Shown here: in pieces, positions 18,837-29,726 of the stretch | Numbering within the stretch: position 1 is the stretch's first letter | Layout: each line of letters starts with the position of its first letter | Source: Yponomeuta sedellus | Taxonomy: Eukaryota; Arthropoda; Insecta; Lepidoptera; Yponomeutidae | Assembly (NCBI GenBank): GCA_934045075.1 | Contig: OW203744.1 | Location: forward strand, 3,745,501-3,809,500 | Direction of reading: 5' to 3' | DNA length: 64,000 nucleotides | Translations under genes and position numbers: made by a program | Notes under the pieces: generated by a model | The model's database searches: none | The model's input: the letters and a program-made list of their open reading frames with translations, nothing else | What the model was told of the DNA's origin: nothing

Positions 18837-19640
18837 TTTCTAGGTATAACTTCAATGGGGTCCTCATATAGAAAAAATAGCAAATAGGCTTAGTTCAGCA
18901 GCATATGCAGTCAAAAGAATTAGGGAACTAACTGACGTCGCAACTGCTAGGCTTGTTTATTTTAGTTACTTCCATAGTCTTATGTCCTATGGCATACTAC
19001 TGTGGGGACGGGCAGCAGACATTGAGACCATCTTCGTCTTGCAGAAGAGAGCGATCAGATTCATTTATAGGCTGGGTAGTAGAGATTCGTTAAGAGATTT
19101 CTTTAAAGAAACTCTCAGTTGCCAGTCAGTATATATATGAAAACATTATGTACGTTAGGAAAAATATCAGTAACTTTAAAACTTTAGGTAGCCAACACAA
19201 TGTAAATACTAGAGAAATAAACATAAACTTTTGTTCCCACTATTTAGGCTGGCAAAGGTTAATACATCCTTCATGGGGCATTGTATACGCTTCTATATTA
19301 AAATCCCTGAAGATATATTAAGCTTGCCTGAATCGCGGTTCAAAAAGTATGTTAAGCACACTTTGTGCCAAAAGGGCTACTATAACATAAAGGATTATTT
19401 AGATGACAATGAGGTCTGGAATTAAAGCCGGTACAATGTATGAGTTCTATGTTTTATAATAATTATGTAAACTATGCTAATTAAGGGCTTTTGAAAAGAC
19501 TAAGTTTGGAGTTTTTTTGTCCATTTTTTCTCCTAAATGATCTAGATTTTGAAATGGACACCTAGTTTGAATTGTAACGTTCATTAAGCCGCAGTTTCTG
19601 TGCTACTTTGAATAAAAGCTTTTCATTTCATTCATTTCAA
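18837..19640 (+). pseudogene. LINE-J: end of reverse transcriptase ORF and 3' UTR
   Basis: 5'-truncated LINE. Read across frame breaks, the first part resembles the C-terminal RT region (AAYAVKRIRELTDVATARL, YFHSLMSYGILLWG, QKRAIRFIYRLG). It then gives KIPEDILSLPESRFKKYVK and YYNIKDYLDDNEVWN before the stop at 19425. The 3' UTR continues through 'ttgaattgtaacgttcatta' to a TTTCATTTC tail near 19640. Frame disruptions upstream of 19230 mark it as dead. The same 3' end recurs at 1836-2068, 51218-51745, 54776-54849 and 55728-55900. Assignment to a Jockey/CR1-like clade is inference. Confidence 0.75.
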
Positions 19641-19761
19641 AAAATCAACCGTTGTGACACGCGCACGTGTGATCTGTATATTGTGTGAACTGTTATATTG
19701 ATTATAGTAACGTTGAAGAGTGAGTTCGTTGTTTTCCTGGAAGTTTCTCCCCGAGGTCCCA

Positions 19762-19957
19762 CACATAACATTTTAACATAACATTACAATTACATACAGG
19801 CACATACATTGCTTCTGGCCCCAAGCTAGGGTACCCTGTATCGTGGGAACGAGAAACAACGACATCCTAATTATGTAAACGTCCAAGAACGAGGGTTTTT
19901 TTGTCCCCAAACGGGGTTTGAACCCAGGACTTCTCGCATAGTAAGCAGACGCGGTCT
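19762..19957 (-). repeat. SINE-A, head damaged
   Basis: B-box side (GGGTTCAAACCCCG) and body intact. The A-box side is cut near 19957. The tail duplicates ACATAACATTTTAAC. Confidence 0.75.
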
Positions 19958-20027
19958 ATGATATGGGCGACATCTGTGGCGTATATAATAAAATGAGTAT
20001 ACTTTTACAAAAAATAATCTGAGGGCT

Positions 20028-20290
20028 ATGTATGTATGTATGTATGTATGTATGTATGTATGTATGTATGTATGTATGTATGTATGTATGTATGTATGTA
20101 TGTATGTATGTATGTATGTATGTATGTATGTATGTATGTATGTATGTATGTATGTATGTATGTATGTATGTATGTATGTATGTATGTATGTATGTATGTA
20201 TGTATGTATGTATGTATGTATGTATGTATGTATGTATGTATGTATGTATGTATGTATGTATGTATGTATGTATGTATGTATGTATGTATG
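20028..20290. repeat. (TATG)n microsatellite, about 65 units
   Basis: Essentially perfect tetranucleotide array. The long MYVC/THIY frames across it are artefacts. Confidence 0.97.
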
Positions 20291-20341
20291 TGCGCATGAA
20301 CAAGTACGTATGTGTGTATGTACGTACTTGTTCATGCGCAC
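20290..20341. repeat. Perfect palindrome beside the TATG array
   Basis: 21-bp arms GTGCGCATGAACAAGTACGT-A and its complement around a 10-nt TGTGTGTATG loop. Confidence 0.92.
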
Positions 20342-20363
20342 TTAACAAATGTAAAGAATCCAT

Positions 20364-20564
20364 TGTAACGTTATTTTAACGTTTCGTTTATTTTAGTCAG
20401 TCGATACTAAGTTATCAGCCCTACTTTTGATTCTCTTTTATTGACTGACCGAGCCAATTCGACAATATCGGCCAAGTCGTTAAAAGACAAAAATAGGCTC
20501 GAGAACTAACTTATATAATATTGACTAACAATTAAAATAAAAGGTACGTTAAAATAACGTTACA
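20364..20564. mobile_element. MITE-7
   Basis: Terminal inverted repeats TGTAACGTTATTTTAACGT and ACGTTAAAATAACGTTACA, 201 bp in total; no coding capacity. Confidence 0.78.
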
Positions 20565-20599
20565 CGGTCAAAGTAAAGGAAGGGGAACTTTCTTTCATA

Positions 20600-20821
20600 C
20601 AGTCTATTTATTCTTACTTGTCCAATTTAGTAAACAAACTAGACATTTTCTCGCAAATTCATGAACTATCATGAACTATGTTTATAAAATTGGCAGCGTG
20701 TTGTCTAAAAGAGTGTTCCAAGTTACTTCATTTATGGAAATATGGCAGTTTTGGACTAAAATTTCACAGTTTCAGGGTAGAATCTTGTTTACTAAATTGG
20801 ACAAGTAAGAATAAATAGACT
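20600..20821. mobile_element. MITE-2, mariner-like, copy 1
   Basis: Ends CAGTCTATTTATTCTTACTT and the complement. TA flanks fit Tc1/mariner-type insertion. Contains a local duplication of CATGAACTAT. Matches 28736-28970. Confidence 0.83.
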
Positions 20822-21207
20822 ATAAGTCAAAATACGCATTAAGTTACGTAAAAATACTCTGTGAAAAGACTCTTCATTCAGTTCAAAGAATTCAGAATGA
20901 TCCTGTTCAATGGACGGAAAGCCTTTTAGGTTTATTTATTTTTTTAGCCTCACTCATTTTGCGGAGATTTCTAAGGACATTCGCGTCTGAAAGGATCTAA
21001 AACAATATCGGCGACCGAGTGAGGATTCAAAAGATATCTGCTCAGTAAAGTAAATAAAGCGGGAACGGGAAACGACTGGAGCGGAGATCTGTCGAAGAGG
21101 GCAGGACAAGTAGACACGGGTCTTTTCTTTGGTTGTTTTATTTTATTTACAGCATATCCATTACAGCAAAGAGAACAGCTAGAGCGCTCCAGGAAACCGA
21201 AGTATAG
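20822..21207. other. No gene recognised
   Basis: Unique sequence, no long frame. Confidence 0.4.
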
Positions 21208-21405
21208 GGAAGAGCGGGTTGTCGTGCTCTTCCACTATAAAGGGAAATTCCCCGCCAGGCAGATAGTATGCCTGGGGACGGCCGGTCCAACTGTTGTTAG
21301 TCGGACGTTATATTTATGGTATGTCATTGAAACACTTTGATTGCGCGATGCAGGAATGTTGGAGTTTGTAGTGCGCGCGCAGGGTTGACATGTGCTCGCC
21401 ACACG
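21208..21405 (+). repeat. Dispersed repeat R, copy 1
   Basis: About 200 bp matching 47778-47975 ('ggacggccggtccaactgtt', 'attgaaacactttgattgcg', 'ggagtttgtagtgcgcgcg'). Class unknown; could be part of an LTR. Confidence 0.65.
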
Positions 21406-21631
21406 AAGACTAGGACCAATTTTAGAAGCAATACTTTATTAGTTTTTTAATACAGTTGGTTTAATACATATTTACTTCTTAGTTCATAATATTATGGTTA
21501 TATGGTTTATATTATATATGGTTATATTCATACAAACATCCATTTCATCCACTTCACTCCATAATACGAGTACAAACAAGTACACCTACATACGCATACA
21601 ATACACACACTCACACACACATATTTGGTTG

Positions 21632-21866
21632 CGATATCAACCCTTGTATGTCCCCACGGGGCACGGGTCTCTTCATTCATCGCAGGAAGGTTAGGCCATA
21701 CTCCGCCACGGGGGCCAAGTTCGGGTTGGTGGAGGATAGTAAGACAGTGGCGGGCCTTACTGTCAGAAGTAATCAAGCAGCCCAGAAAGCCTTTGCCGTG
21801 GCGTAACGACTGCCATTACATGACAGTCGGCATCAACGGTTGAACGTGCCTGGCGAAGCACGCCAC
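21632..21866 (-). repeat. 5S-SINE, 3' two-thirds
   Basis: Complement of the family from 'gcgtgcttcgccaggcacg' to 'ggacatacaagggttgata'. Lacks the 5S-like head. Confidence 0.82.
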
Positions 21867-22107
21867 TCAAATGATTGTATGTATTAGAGGCATGATGACT
21901 TAGTTATATATTAAACGAGTCTGATAGCGATTAATTATGTTCTGTGGGTCATACTAAACATCACTTATTTCCCTAGGACGCGTAAAAAACAAGCTCACTC
22001 ACAAGTATACACCCTCATACACATACACACACACTTGATTAAGTTGATTGCGAGCACTTTCTTTTCTAACTTATGTATATTTGTGGAGTTATAGCAGCAA
22101 TACTAGT
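21867..22107. other. No gene recognised
   Basis: Short CA-rich patches and unique sequence. Confidence 0.4.
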
Positions 22108-22366
22108 TAGACCTGAGATTTCCGCACTTAGCCTCATAGTTGGGCCATTGTACGTAGCAAGCGCTGAGGTACGCTAACACCTCAGACACTAGGGGTTCCT
22201 TACGTTGTTTTACTTCACCGTCAGCGAGTGGTATTGCTACTAAAACTTCACAAATGTACTTAACTTAGAAAACAAAGTCATTGGTACATGCCGGGGTTTG
22301 AACATACGACTTCCCGATTGAGAAGCCGGCGTTCTACACCGTTCCGCTACCACCGCGTCGTAGCAA
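22108..22366 (-). repeat. SINE-B, full length
   Basis: On the minus strand: head GCGGTGGTAGCGGAACGG, B-box-like ATGTTCAAACCCCGG, then 'ccaatgactttgttttctaa', 'gtagcaataccactcgctg' and 'cctcagcgcttgctacgta'. This copy shows that the separate body fragments belong to one family. Confidence 0.8.
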
Positions 22367-22439
22367 TACTACTCGTTTATATTGAAGGTAAACGTCGTGA
22401 GGAAACCTGAGTGTCTCAGGTATGAAAATACCATCAGTC

Positions 22440-22845
22440 ATCATCATTCACATCGGCCATTCGACGCCCACTGCAGCACATATGCCTCCCTAATGGTTTT
22501 CCAAGCTTCTTCCAAGGTCTTGTGCCGTCTTCCAAGGTCTTGTGCCGTCCACATCCAGTGACCCCCCGCCACCGTAACCAGGTCGTCAGACCATTAAGCT
22601 CACGCCAGTGCCCAATAAAGTCGACGTCGTCGTCAGGCTATACTAGTGTACTGCTGGACTATCCCTCCCCTAATGAGCGCCATAGCGCCCTGTCTTCAGC
22701 TTGCCGTATCCAGCATCTTCTTCTTCTTCAGGCTATATTATGTAGTCCACTGCTGGACACCGCCCACCATTAATGAGCGCCATAGCGCCCTGTCTTCAGC
22801 TTGCCGCATCCAGCATCTGCCTACAGTTTTTCGCAGATCGTTGGA
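22440..22845 (-). pseudogene. RTE/LINE fragments, minus strand
   Basis: 22455-22640 (minus) reads LTTWLRWRGVTGCG-like followed by HKTLEEAWK, with 'ttccaaggtcttgtgccgtc' duplicated in tandem. 22620-22845 holds two copies of the end 'gtccagcagtgga' joined to 'gctggatgcggcaagctgaa'. Rearranged debris of the element at 38263-38672. Confidence 0.65.
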
Positions 22846-23079
22846 ACGTTTTATAATAATAAATAAACTCTGGAACGACTTCAGGTGTGGTTTTATTTGT
22901 AGATTTAGTATAATATTTTAATAAAACAGAAAAACTGGATAAAAACGGATAAGCAGGTAAAAAGTCAGATCTGGTCAAAGGGTAAAGTAGTAGTGGTGAA
23001 AAATGAGGGAAATCGAAGAATTTGTGACGTACATAATTTAAATATTTGAAAATGATAGATGGAAAAGAAATAAAAATGG
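22846..23079. other. No gene recognised
   Basis: AT-rich. 'aaaatggtgtgaagaggttt' near 23075 recurs near 63905. Confidence 0.4.
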
Positions 23080-23175
23080 TGTGAAGAGGTTTGCACCGTT
23101 ACATCGTCATCCCACCTAGTCGGAGGGCGTCCTACACTACGTTTGCCGAGTCGCGGTCTCCACTCAAGGATAATA
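23080..23175 (-). pseudogene. RTE ORF fragment
   Basis: Complement encodes the W-R-P-R-x-G-K-R-S-V-G-R-P-P-T-R-W type segment found intact at 38500-38560. Confidence 0.65.
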
Positions 23176-23270
23176 TAGTGGGCCCAATAAACTGGGCAGA
23201 GATAAATATTTTCAACTTGCCCCGATGCTCACTCACCTCCTTGGCTTCATTTATCACCATCAACCCATTA

Positions 23271-23510
23271 TGTCCCCACCCCAACTTTTGGTCGATGTAG
23301 CTCGATCCAATGGTTCGTTCCGGCCTCCAATAGATGCTCAGCTATCGCGGACTTATTTACCTGTCTATTGTTGACTGCAGAAATGTGCTCTATGACCCTT
23401 TCCGCGACAGACCGCTTCGTTTGGCCAATGTAGGAACTTCCACAACTACAGTCATTCTAGTAGACTCCTGCAGACTGTAAGGATATGATATCCTTAGGCT
23501 CCTTAGCTGG
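23271..23510 (-). pseudogene. Penelope-like element GIY-YIG endonuclease fragment
   Basis: Minus-strand translation gives AKEPKDIISLQSAGVY, then a stop, then NDCSCGSSYIGQTKRSVAER and VIEHISAVNNRQVNKSAIAE, ending HLLEAGTNHWIELHRPKV. GVY and YIG at this spacing, the Cys pair between them and the downstream R, H and E-H fit the GIY-YIG endonuclease of Penelope-like retroelements. The TAG after GVY and the missing reverse transcriptase mark it as a dead 5'-truncated remnant. A second Penelope C-terminus lies at 50471-50690. Confidence 0.8.
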
Positions 23511-23556
23511 CTAACCTTAGAGTACGGAACAATGTACATATAATTTTAACATTCAT

Positions 23557-23811
23557 AATACATACATACATACATACATACATACATACATACATACATA
23601 CATACATACATACATACATACATACATACATACATACATACATACATACATACATACATACATACATACATACATACATACATACATACATACATACATA
23701 CATACATACATACATACATACATACATACATACATACATACATACATACATACATACATACATACATACATACATACATACATACATACATACATACATA
23801 CATACATACAT
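23557..23811. repeat. (CATA)n microsatellite, about 64 units
   Basis: Perfect tetranucleotide array, directly adjoining a retroposon tail at 23812-23880. Confidence 0.97.
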
Positions 23812-23880
23812 AACCTCACGCCTGTATCCCAGAGGGGTTGGCAGAGACCAGGGACTGCCACTTGCCACGATCCACAGATC
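23812..23880 (-). repeat. Retroposon 3' tail joined to the CATA array
   Basis: Complement reads 'gatcgtggcaagtggcagtc', 'cctggtctctgccaacccc', 'tgggatacaggcgtgaggtt', then ATGTATG repeats, as in the short-tailed copy at 8701-8826. Confidence 0.75.
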
Positions 23881-23907
23881 ACCATCATTTTAACATATTA
23901 ATATTAT

Positions 23908-24152
23908 TTGGTGTCGGCCTAGAGAATAGCACCAACCCAAATTTCTCCCCGCGGGTGTCGTAAAAGGCGACTATGGGACTCAAACCGGAGGGTGGGCAGC
24001 AGCGCCCCCTGCAGTACAATTCTACTAAACTGCGATCCCCAACCCGCATGCCCAGCGTGGGGATTATGGGCACTACCCCCTAATGATGGCACAACCTTGC
24101 GCTCATTAGAAGAGGGCTATGTCCAGCAGTGGACTAATATAGCCTGAAGAAG
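23908..24152 (+). mobile_element. RTE-type LINE 3' region
   Basis: Second copy of the 16268-16527 sequence, ending 'tatagcctgaagaagaa'. Confidence 0.72.
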
Positions 24153-24590
24153 AATATTAACACTAACATTGTATAAGTCACCATTGTTACTAGCACGTAA
24201 TCAGATGCATGTTACCCGGGTTTCTCCACGATGTGTTTTAAGTAGTTTCCAGTATGTGCGATGTTGTTTTCTAAGCTGCAGCGTCTGGCTGAGTCGGCAA
24301 ACACTTCTCGGCCGAGTGAATTGTTACCTACCCCACACTGTGGGGTGGATAGAGGATTGGCTGTTATAATTCTAACGTTGTTTGTGCCTTCAAGAGGCCG
24401 ATTCGATTCCCGGTGAGGCGTCTGTTATTGTTTGCGAGAAATTCTGAATTTTATTTCACGCTTAGTTAGAATATTTTTGGGGCTTAATCGCGTAGTAATT
24501 TATTGCTAATTTATTTATTTCTTTCTCGCTGTCTGCTCCATCAAGGGGCTCGGATTCGATTCCCGGTGAGTGGGTGCCTACTGTTGTTGA
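24153..24590. other. Mostly unassigned; short tRNA-like ends
   Basis: 24390-24420 and 24543-24570 both carry CGATTCGATTCCCGGTGAG-type B-box sequence. They flank 'gttagaatatttttggggct', which recurs at 43976-44167. Confidence 0.5.
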
Positions 24591-24925
24591 AGACAAACAA
24601 TACTATGCGAATTTGGAGCGTATAGATGAGACCATTTAGGAAAAATCTGAATTTTGTACTTACGCAACGAGATTTCAGTAAAACCTCGTTGTAATAATAA
24701 CTTTGGCATCTCTACGTAGTGAGTGGCACGTTCACTTACACTAGAGGGGTGAAGAGACCACTCGGACGCTTCAGTGCCTGGGTGCGGTGCATTAGACGTG
24801 ATACCGCTAAACCAACGAATTACAAACGTGGAACCGACTGAGGCCATGTGTACAAGTAGGAATCGCACCCCTACCCTCAGGCGTTGTAATCGGAAGTGAT
24901 ACCGCTAGACCAATGGGGCTATCAA
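24591..24925 (-). repeat. tRNA-related SINE with two tRNA-like heads
   Basis: On the minus strand, CCCATTGGTCTAGCGGTATC with B box GGTGCGATTCCTAC is followed by a second TTGGTTTAGCGGTATCACG. The body then runs through 'aacgaggttttactgaaatc'. Confidence 0.6.
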
Positions 24926-24959
24926 AATCGATGCGGTCATGGAGTTATAATTGTACAAT

Positions 24960-25340
24960 ACTACTTCATCATCATTAACCCATTATGTCCCCACCGAGGG
25001 GCACGGGTCTCTTCCCCGAGAAAGGTATAGGCCATACTCCACCATGGAGCCAATTCCGGATTGGTGAAGGCTTGAACGACTAGGGGCTGGTGTTACTTTC
25101 AGAAGTTTTCAAGCCGCTTTAAGGCCTTTGACTTGGCTTAAAGACTGCCATCTATCTACGGTAGCCGGCACCAACTGCTTAACGTGGCTTGGAAGCATGG
25201 AACCGCTCGAAAAAATGCTAGAAAAAACACTAGCGTTAGTCATAGACAGTCAACCATCCATGCGCAGAACGCGCCCTATATTGCTTAAACTTCGTGATCG
25301 TTTAAGATCAGGCAGCCGGGGCTAAGAGCGATTCTAATAC
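24960..25340 (-). repeat. 5S-SINE variant B, full length
   Basis: On the minus strand: head GAATCGCTCTTAGCCCCGG, 5S-like GTTTAAGCAATATAGGGCGC and ATGGATGGTTGAC, then the body to 'gtggggacataatgggtta'. A duplication of 'gaaaaaatgctagaaaaaac' sits in the middle. Confidence 0.82.
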
Positions 25341-25705
25341 AATAATTCTAATACTACTGAAACGATAAAATAATATTAAAAGGTATTTAGAGGACTATTG
25401 TGTCTAGTGACACATTTGTTGATTACAGGTTGAACTTAGTATTCCACTAACTCAAGGAATCCCCTTTTTGTTTTTAATTTTTTTTAGGCTTAATTTGTAA
25501 CCCTGTATATGCTAAGAGGCAAATAAATGAATAAAGAATAAATAAAAATAAATTTATAAGTATTTTTTTAAGTTGAAAATTCCATTAATCAAAATTTTTT
25601 TTGGAAAAGAACAAATATTGAGTTTCTTTGTTAGTCTCTTCTCCTGATAATCTATTAAATATGAAACTAAAAACTTTGATGTTCATTAATTTTTTTTTGT
25701 AATAA
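25341..25705. other. AT-rich with a LINE-like tail
   Basis: 25495-25560 ('tgtatatgctaagaggcaaa', then ATAAATGAATAAA) resembles the 3' end of a LINE. No gene. Confidence 0.45.
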
Positions 25706-25900
25706 ATAATAGTTATTTGTTAAACAAGAGTGCAAAGTTGTGAAGAGCAGGAGTTGAAAAATCTTTGCACTTGAGTGCAACACGTTAACTTTTTATCCCA
25801 CCTCAGCGAGGAAAAGATTAATAAATGCAAAAACAAAGGTTTTGACCACGTGACGTGATAATATAATGGCGCGCGCAAAGCTAATTAAAAAAAATACACC
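25706..25900 (+). repeat. 'gagtgcaaag' repeat, short copy
   Basis: Matches 62700-62960: 'tagttatttgtta', ACAAGAGTGCAAAGTTG, 'aaatctttgcactt' and 'ccacctcagcgagg'. The middle is deleted compared with that copy. Confidence 0.65.
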
Positions 25901-26842
25901 AAGAAGGTTCCGAGTCTGAATTTAAAAAAAATTAAAAACCGTTGTATGCAAGGGGTAGCAGTAACTTAGCAGAAACCTTGAACAGTAATGCTGTCCTGCT
26001 TTCGCTAACTAACCTTCCATAAGAAAAAAAGAGATGGCACGACGTTTATCAATGCACCGATTTCAAGGTGCGTACATGCCCTACTGTCAAACGCTACCGA
26101 CTAGGGATGGGCCTAACTGTCCATCGATATCGATAGAATTGTAGAAAAAATCGGGCTTTTCGTATTGTATGACGCATTAGTATTAATTTATGTAATATTG
26201 AAATATATAATAAAAAATAAAAGACTGTTACTTTTTATGCAAAATAAAATGCAAACTCATTTTTTTTACATAGGCATTAACATAAAAAGTTCCATACCTT
26301 AAAAATCCGAGACTTACCTTTACATTAACGTTGTTTTTTGCATTAAGTAAAAAATAAAAATACATACAGAGTTAGAACCCTTTGTTACATATTCCATGAT
26401 AGGAAATGGATGAAAATATCTTTCTTTTGTATATTAGTCTTACAATACCATTTGATAAGAAATATCGTTTAGTGAAAGCAGATCACTGTCAATATTTATT
26501 GGAAGATACGTAATGAAGGCATACACTTGCGACGAACATCTCTTCAAAAGGAATACTAACACTAGTACTTGGTTAACCAGATAGTATCGATAAAGTAAAT
26601 CCATCTTCCACCGCAATCTCTTGCTAAAAGTGGGCAACAAAACGCGTTTAAATATAATAATATTATTATTATTAAAAATCTTTATTGCATAAAAGTTTTT
26701 CACATAGGCGAGGTTAATACTACTTAGCATTATCTACGAACCAACCCTTTTTTGGAGACCAGATTAGCAGGAAGTGCAATTTACAATATTAAATTTACTC
26801 GTTTCTCATTTAACTCTAAATTATAAATATGAAATTTAGGGT
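25901..26842. other. No gene recognised
   Basis: AT-rich. A minus frame at 26440-26553 (end SLNDISYQMVL) could be a terminal exon of the THAP gene, but nothing supports it. Confidence 0.35.
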
Positions 26843-27020
26843 CTGTTTCACAATCTGCTGATAAAGTTCCGGATGAGATATCCGCAACCAGGGCTGCTGT
26901 TTGTTCTAAATTTGAAGCCATAAACGAACACACGCAACATAGAAAAAAAAAATTTAGAACAAACGGCAGCCCTGGTTGCGGATAGCTTTTCTGGAACTTT
27001 ATTTGAACATTGTGAAACAG
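26843..27020. mobile_element. MITE-4, copy 1
   Basis: Ends TGTTTCACAATCTGCTGAT and GAACATTGTGAAACA, with long internal inverted repeats (ACAAACGGCAGCCCTGG). Matches 49945-50117. Confidence 0.8.
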
Positions 27021-27132
27021 GTTCTTAGTATAGTGGGGAACATTATAATATAGAGAGATATATACAAATACAGGTGGTAGTTGCCATTCGTTGTAAACCG
27101 TGTTATTTTTAAACAATAAACTATATTTGTAT

Positions 27133-27135
<3 letters not shown>

Positions 27136-27167
<32 letters not shown>

Positions 27168-27168
27168 C

Positions 27169-27238
<70 letters not shown>

Positions 27239-27253
27239 GTCATATATATATAT
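27136..27253. repeat. (TA)n with inverted GACGT interruptions
   Basis: TA runs interrupted by TATGACGTATA at 27164 and TATACGTCATA at 27236, mirror images of one another. Confidence 0.9.
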
Positions 27254-28105
27254 GATGGATTCTGATATTTAAATACGTTTCGTTGACAGATTTCAGCAAA
27301 AGATAGCGGTGGCCGTCAACGACAGAGTTATCAAAAGAGTGACTATGCAGTTCATTAAATACGTTAGACTGCAGTAATCTTCTTGAAATTTTGGTGATCA
27401 TTGCAGTGAAGTGCTGTGGTTTACCAACACTTTTTTTGGGAACGAGAGCTTCAAATTCTCTGAGTACTTGTTCAGAAGTTTTGCAAATTTTTTCGAAAAC
27501 TGATCTACAACAAATATTCAACGTTCTTACCACCACTTCCATTTTTCCTGGAAAATTTAAGGTAGGCACTACATTTTCTTTTAGGCGTATTTGCAATAAA
27601 TTTCTGCTTAGAAAGCAGTCGGGTCTGAAGTGCCTTGAGCACAATTTCCAATAGCTTTTGTACTGCTTCTCATTTCTGCCAATGGCGGCAAACCATTGCG
27701 AACGTATGTTACCTACTTTTCGGAAAACTTGAACAAAAAAATAATGTATTACATACTGAGAAGGACTAAAAGGTGTAACAATAACGTTAACGAACATGTT
27801 ATGATAATACTACCACAATGACGAACATTTATCGACAATGCTTTTGCCATCACTAGTGAGATTTACTAAATGGATTTGTTTTTATTCATAATTTTCATGC
27901 ATAGGTTTGTTTTAGGACCAACTTTTACAGTAATCTTGGTTAATGAGCCATCGGGGAATCTTTTTTCATTGATATTATTTCATCCTATGCTTCTTTTACA
28001 CGAGAAAACATAGATTTTTGGTACTCACTTATGGAAGCTCACATTATCATCTGCGTTTTCTTTATCTCTTGAACGTGAACTGCAGCCACGCACTATGCAC
28101 CTCAT
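27240..28105 (-). pseudogene. Two-exon THAP-domain gene, frame-broken
   Basis: THAP domains are C2CH zinc-finger DNA-binding modules found in host regulators and P-element-type transposases. Exon 1 (28105-28029) starts at ATG: MRCIVRGCSSRSRDKENADD, then NVSFH, giving C-x4-C. It ends at an AA/GTGAGT donor. A 301-bp intron ends at TTCAAG. Exon 2 (27727 down to 27240) carries GNIRSQWFAAIG with the invariant Trp, CSRHFRPDCF (the C-x2-H pair) and LKENVVPTLN, the AVPTIF-like end of the domain. Spliced as seen, the frame reads FPKSR and stops, so a one-base shift is needed near 27712-27718. This is a mutation or a sequence error. About 110 residues after the domain are not recognised, and the frame ends inside the TA repeat. 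Confidence 0.75.
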
Positions 28106-28401
28106 TGTACATTTAGTATACAATATCACACAATTGTTTTTTTCCTCATAAATGTCTTAATTATTTCAAGTTATGAAATAATCCGTCAGACGACTGCTGA
28201 GATTATAAACACGCAACAACCCGACTAACTTTGAAAAGATTACAAGTGATAACACTTTGTTTAGTTACAATACCATCTTAATTTAGACTCTTACTCAAGG
28301 CATCAAGGTATCGTTTTGACAATTAGGCGTGTACGCTGTCACGTGACCATCGTTTCTTCTATTGATTTAATTGTTCTGTGGTTGTATGAGAAATACAGCA
28401 C
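28106..28401. other. Upstream region of the THAP gene
   Basis: AT-rich, no clear TATA box in either direction. Confidence 0.35.
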
Positions 28402-28549
28402 CATGGAGGTACAAGTAAATTGGTTGATATCACAAACTAAGTGCACACGACGTTCTAAATTCAAATCACTTTATCCTCTAGCGGATAAAAACGGTTTTTG
28501 CACTCAGATACCGAAGAGCAAAAATACTCTTTCCGAAACGTGGAGATGA
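28402..28549 (+). CDS. Short frame repeated at 63 kb, function unknown
   Basis: ATG in a good context (CACCATGGAGG) opens 48 codons starting MEVQVNWLISQTKCTRRSKF. The latter two-thirds of the DNA recurs, with a broken frame, at 63127-63235, so it is more likely part of a transposable element than a host gene. It is divergent from the THAP gene, about 300 bp away. No domain recognised. Confidence 0.3.
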
Positions 28550-28735
28550 AAAACTAATTGATTTGATTTCAATCTGAATCTGCTATCTTGTAGGCAGCGG
28601 TGAATATCGAAGGCGAAAGAGGTATGTAGCCTCATCCCGAAATTCCCGAGATATTGCGGTGAATGGCAAACCCTGGTATCGGCATGCACTTCCGGGATAC
28701 AGGCATCTGTACATGTATTGGTGTACAGTCTATTT

Positions 28736-28970
28736 ATTCTTACTTGTCCAATTTAGTAAACAAGATTCTAACCTTAAAATTGAGATTAGATGTCTAAACT
28801 AGACATTTTCTCGCAAATTCATGAACTATGTTTATAAAATTGGCAGCGTGTTATCTACAAGTGTTCCAGGTTACTTCATTTATGGAAATATGGCAGTTTT
28901 GGACTAAAAAGTCACAATTTAAGGGTAGAATCGTGTTTACTAAATTGGACAAGTAAGAATAATTAGACTG
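28736..28970. mobile_element. MITE-2, mariner-like, copy 2
   Basis: TA at both flanks. TIRs CAGTCTATTTATTCTTACTT and the complement extend about 45 bp with few mismatches. Confidence 0.87.
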
Positions 28971-29121
28971 TACGTGCTGTGGCTTTGCTAAAGCGATAGA
29001 AGAGTGCATTTGTGGGCGTTAATAAGTAAGGTTTAAGATATTTATTTCTCCAAAAGAATACATAAATTCACTTACTTGAGAAACAATTAGTTAAGTAGGT
29101 AACAATACAATATAAATATCT

Positions 29122-29585
<464 letters not shown>

Positions 29586-29726
29586 ACCTACAATATAGAC
29601 AGACAGGTTATTAGAATTAAAACAATAATAGAGGGTAGTCCTTAGTACAAACTACGATCCAGTTACATCGATGTAAGGCTGTGCTTTCATTAATTAGGTA
29701 TATTGGGTACGCAACAGTTTTTAGGT

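Noticed and set aside
20028..20379. Open frames of 87-156 codons (MYVC and THIY repeats)
   Set aside because: They are translations of the (TATG)n microsatellite in several frames.
23503..23888. Open frames of 85-121 codons (MYVC repeats)
   Set aside because: Translations of the (CATA)n microsatellite.
24660..24740. Minus-strand GTAAGT sites at 24662 and about 24735
   Set aside because: Both lie inside a tR-NA-related SINE.
26300..26330. Minus-strand donor AAAG/GTAAGTCTC
   Set aside because: No acceptor or open exon upstream of it.
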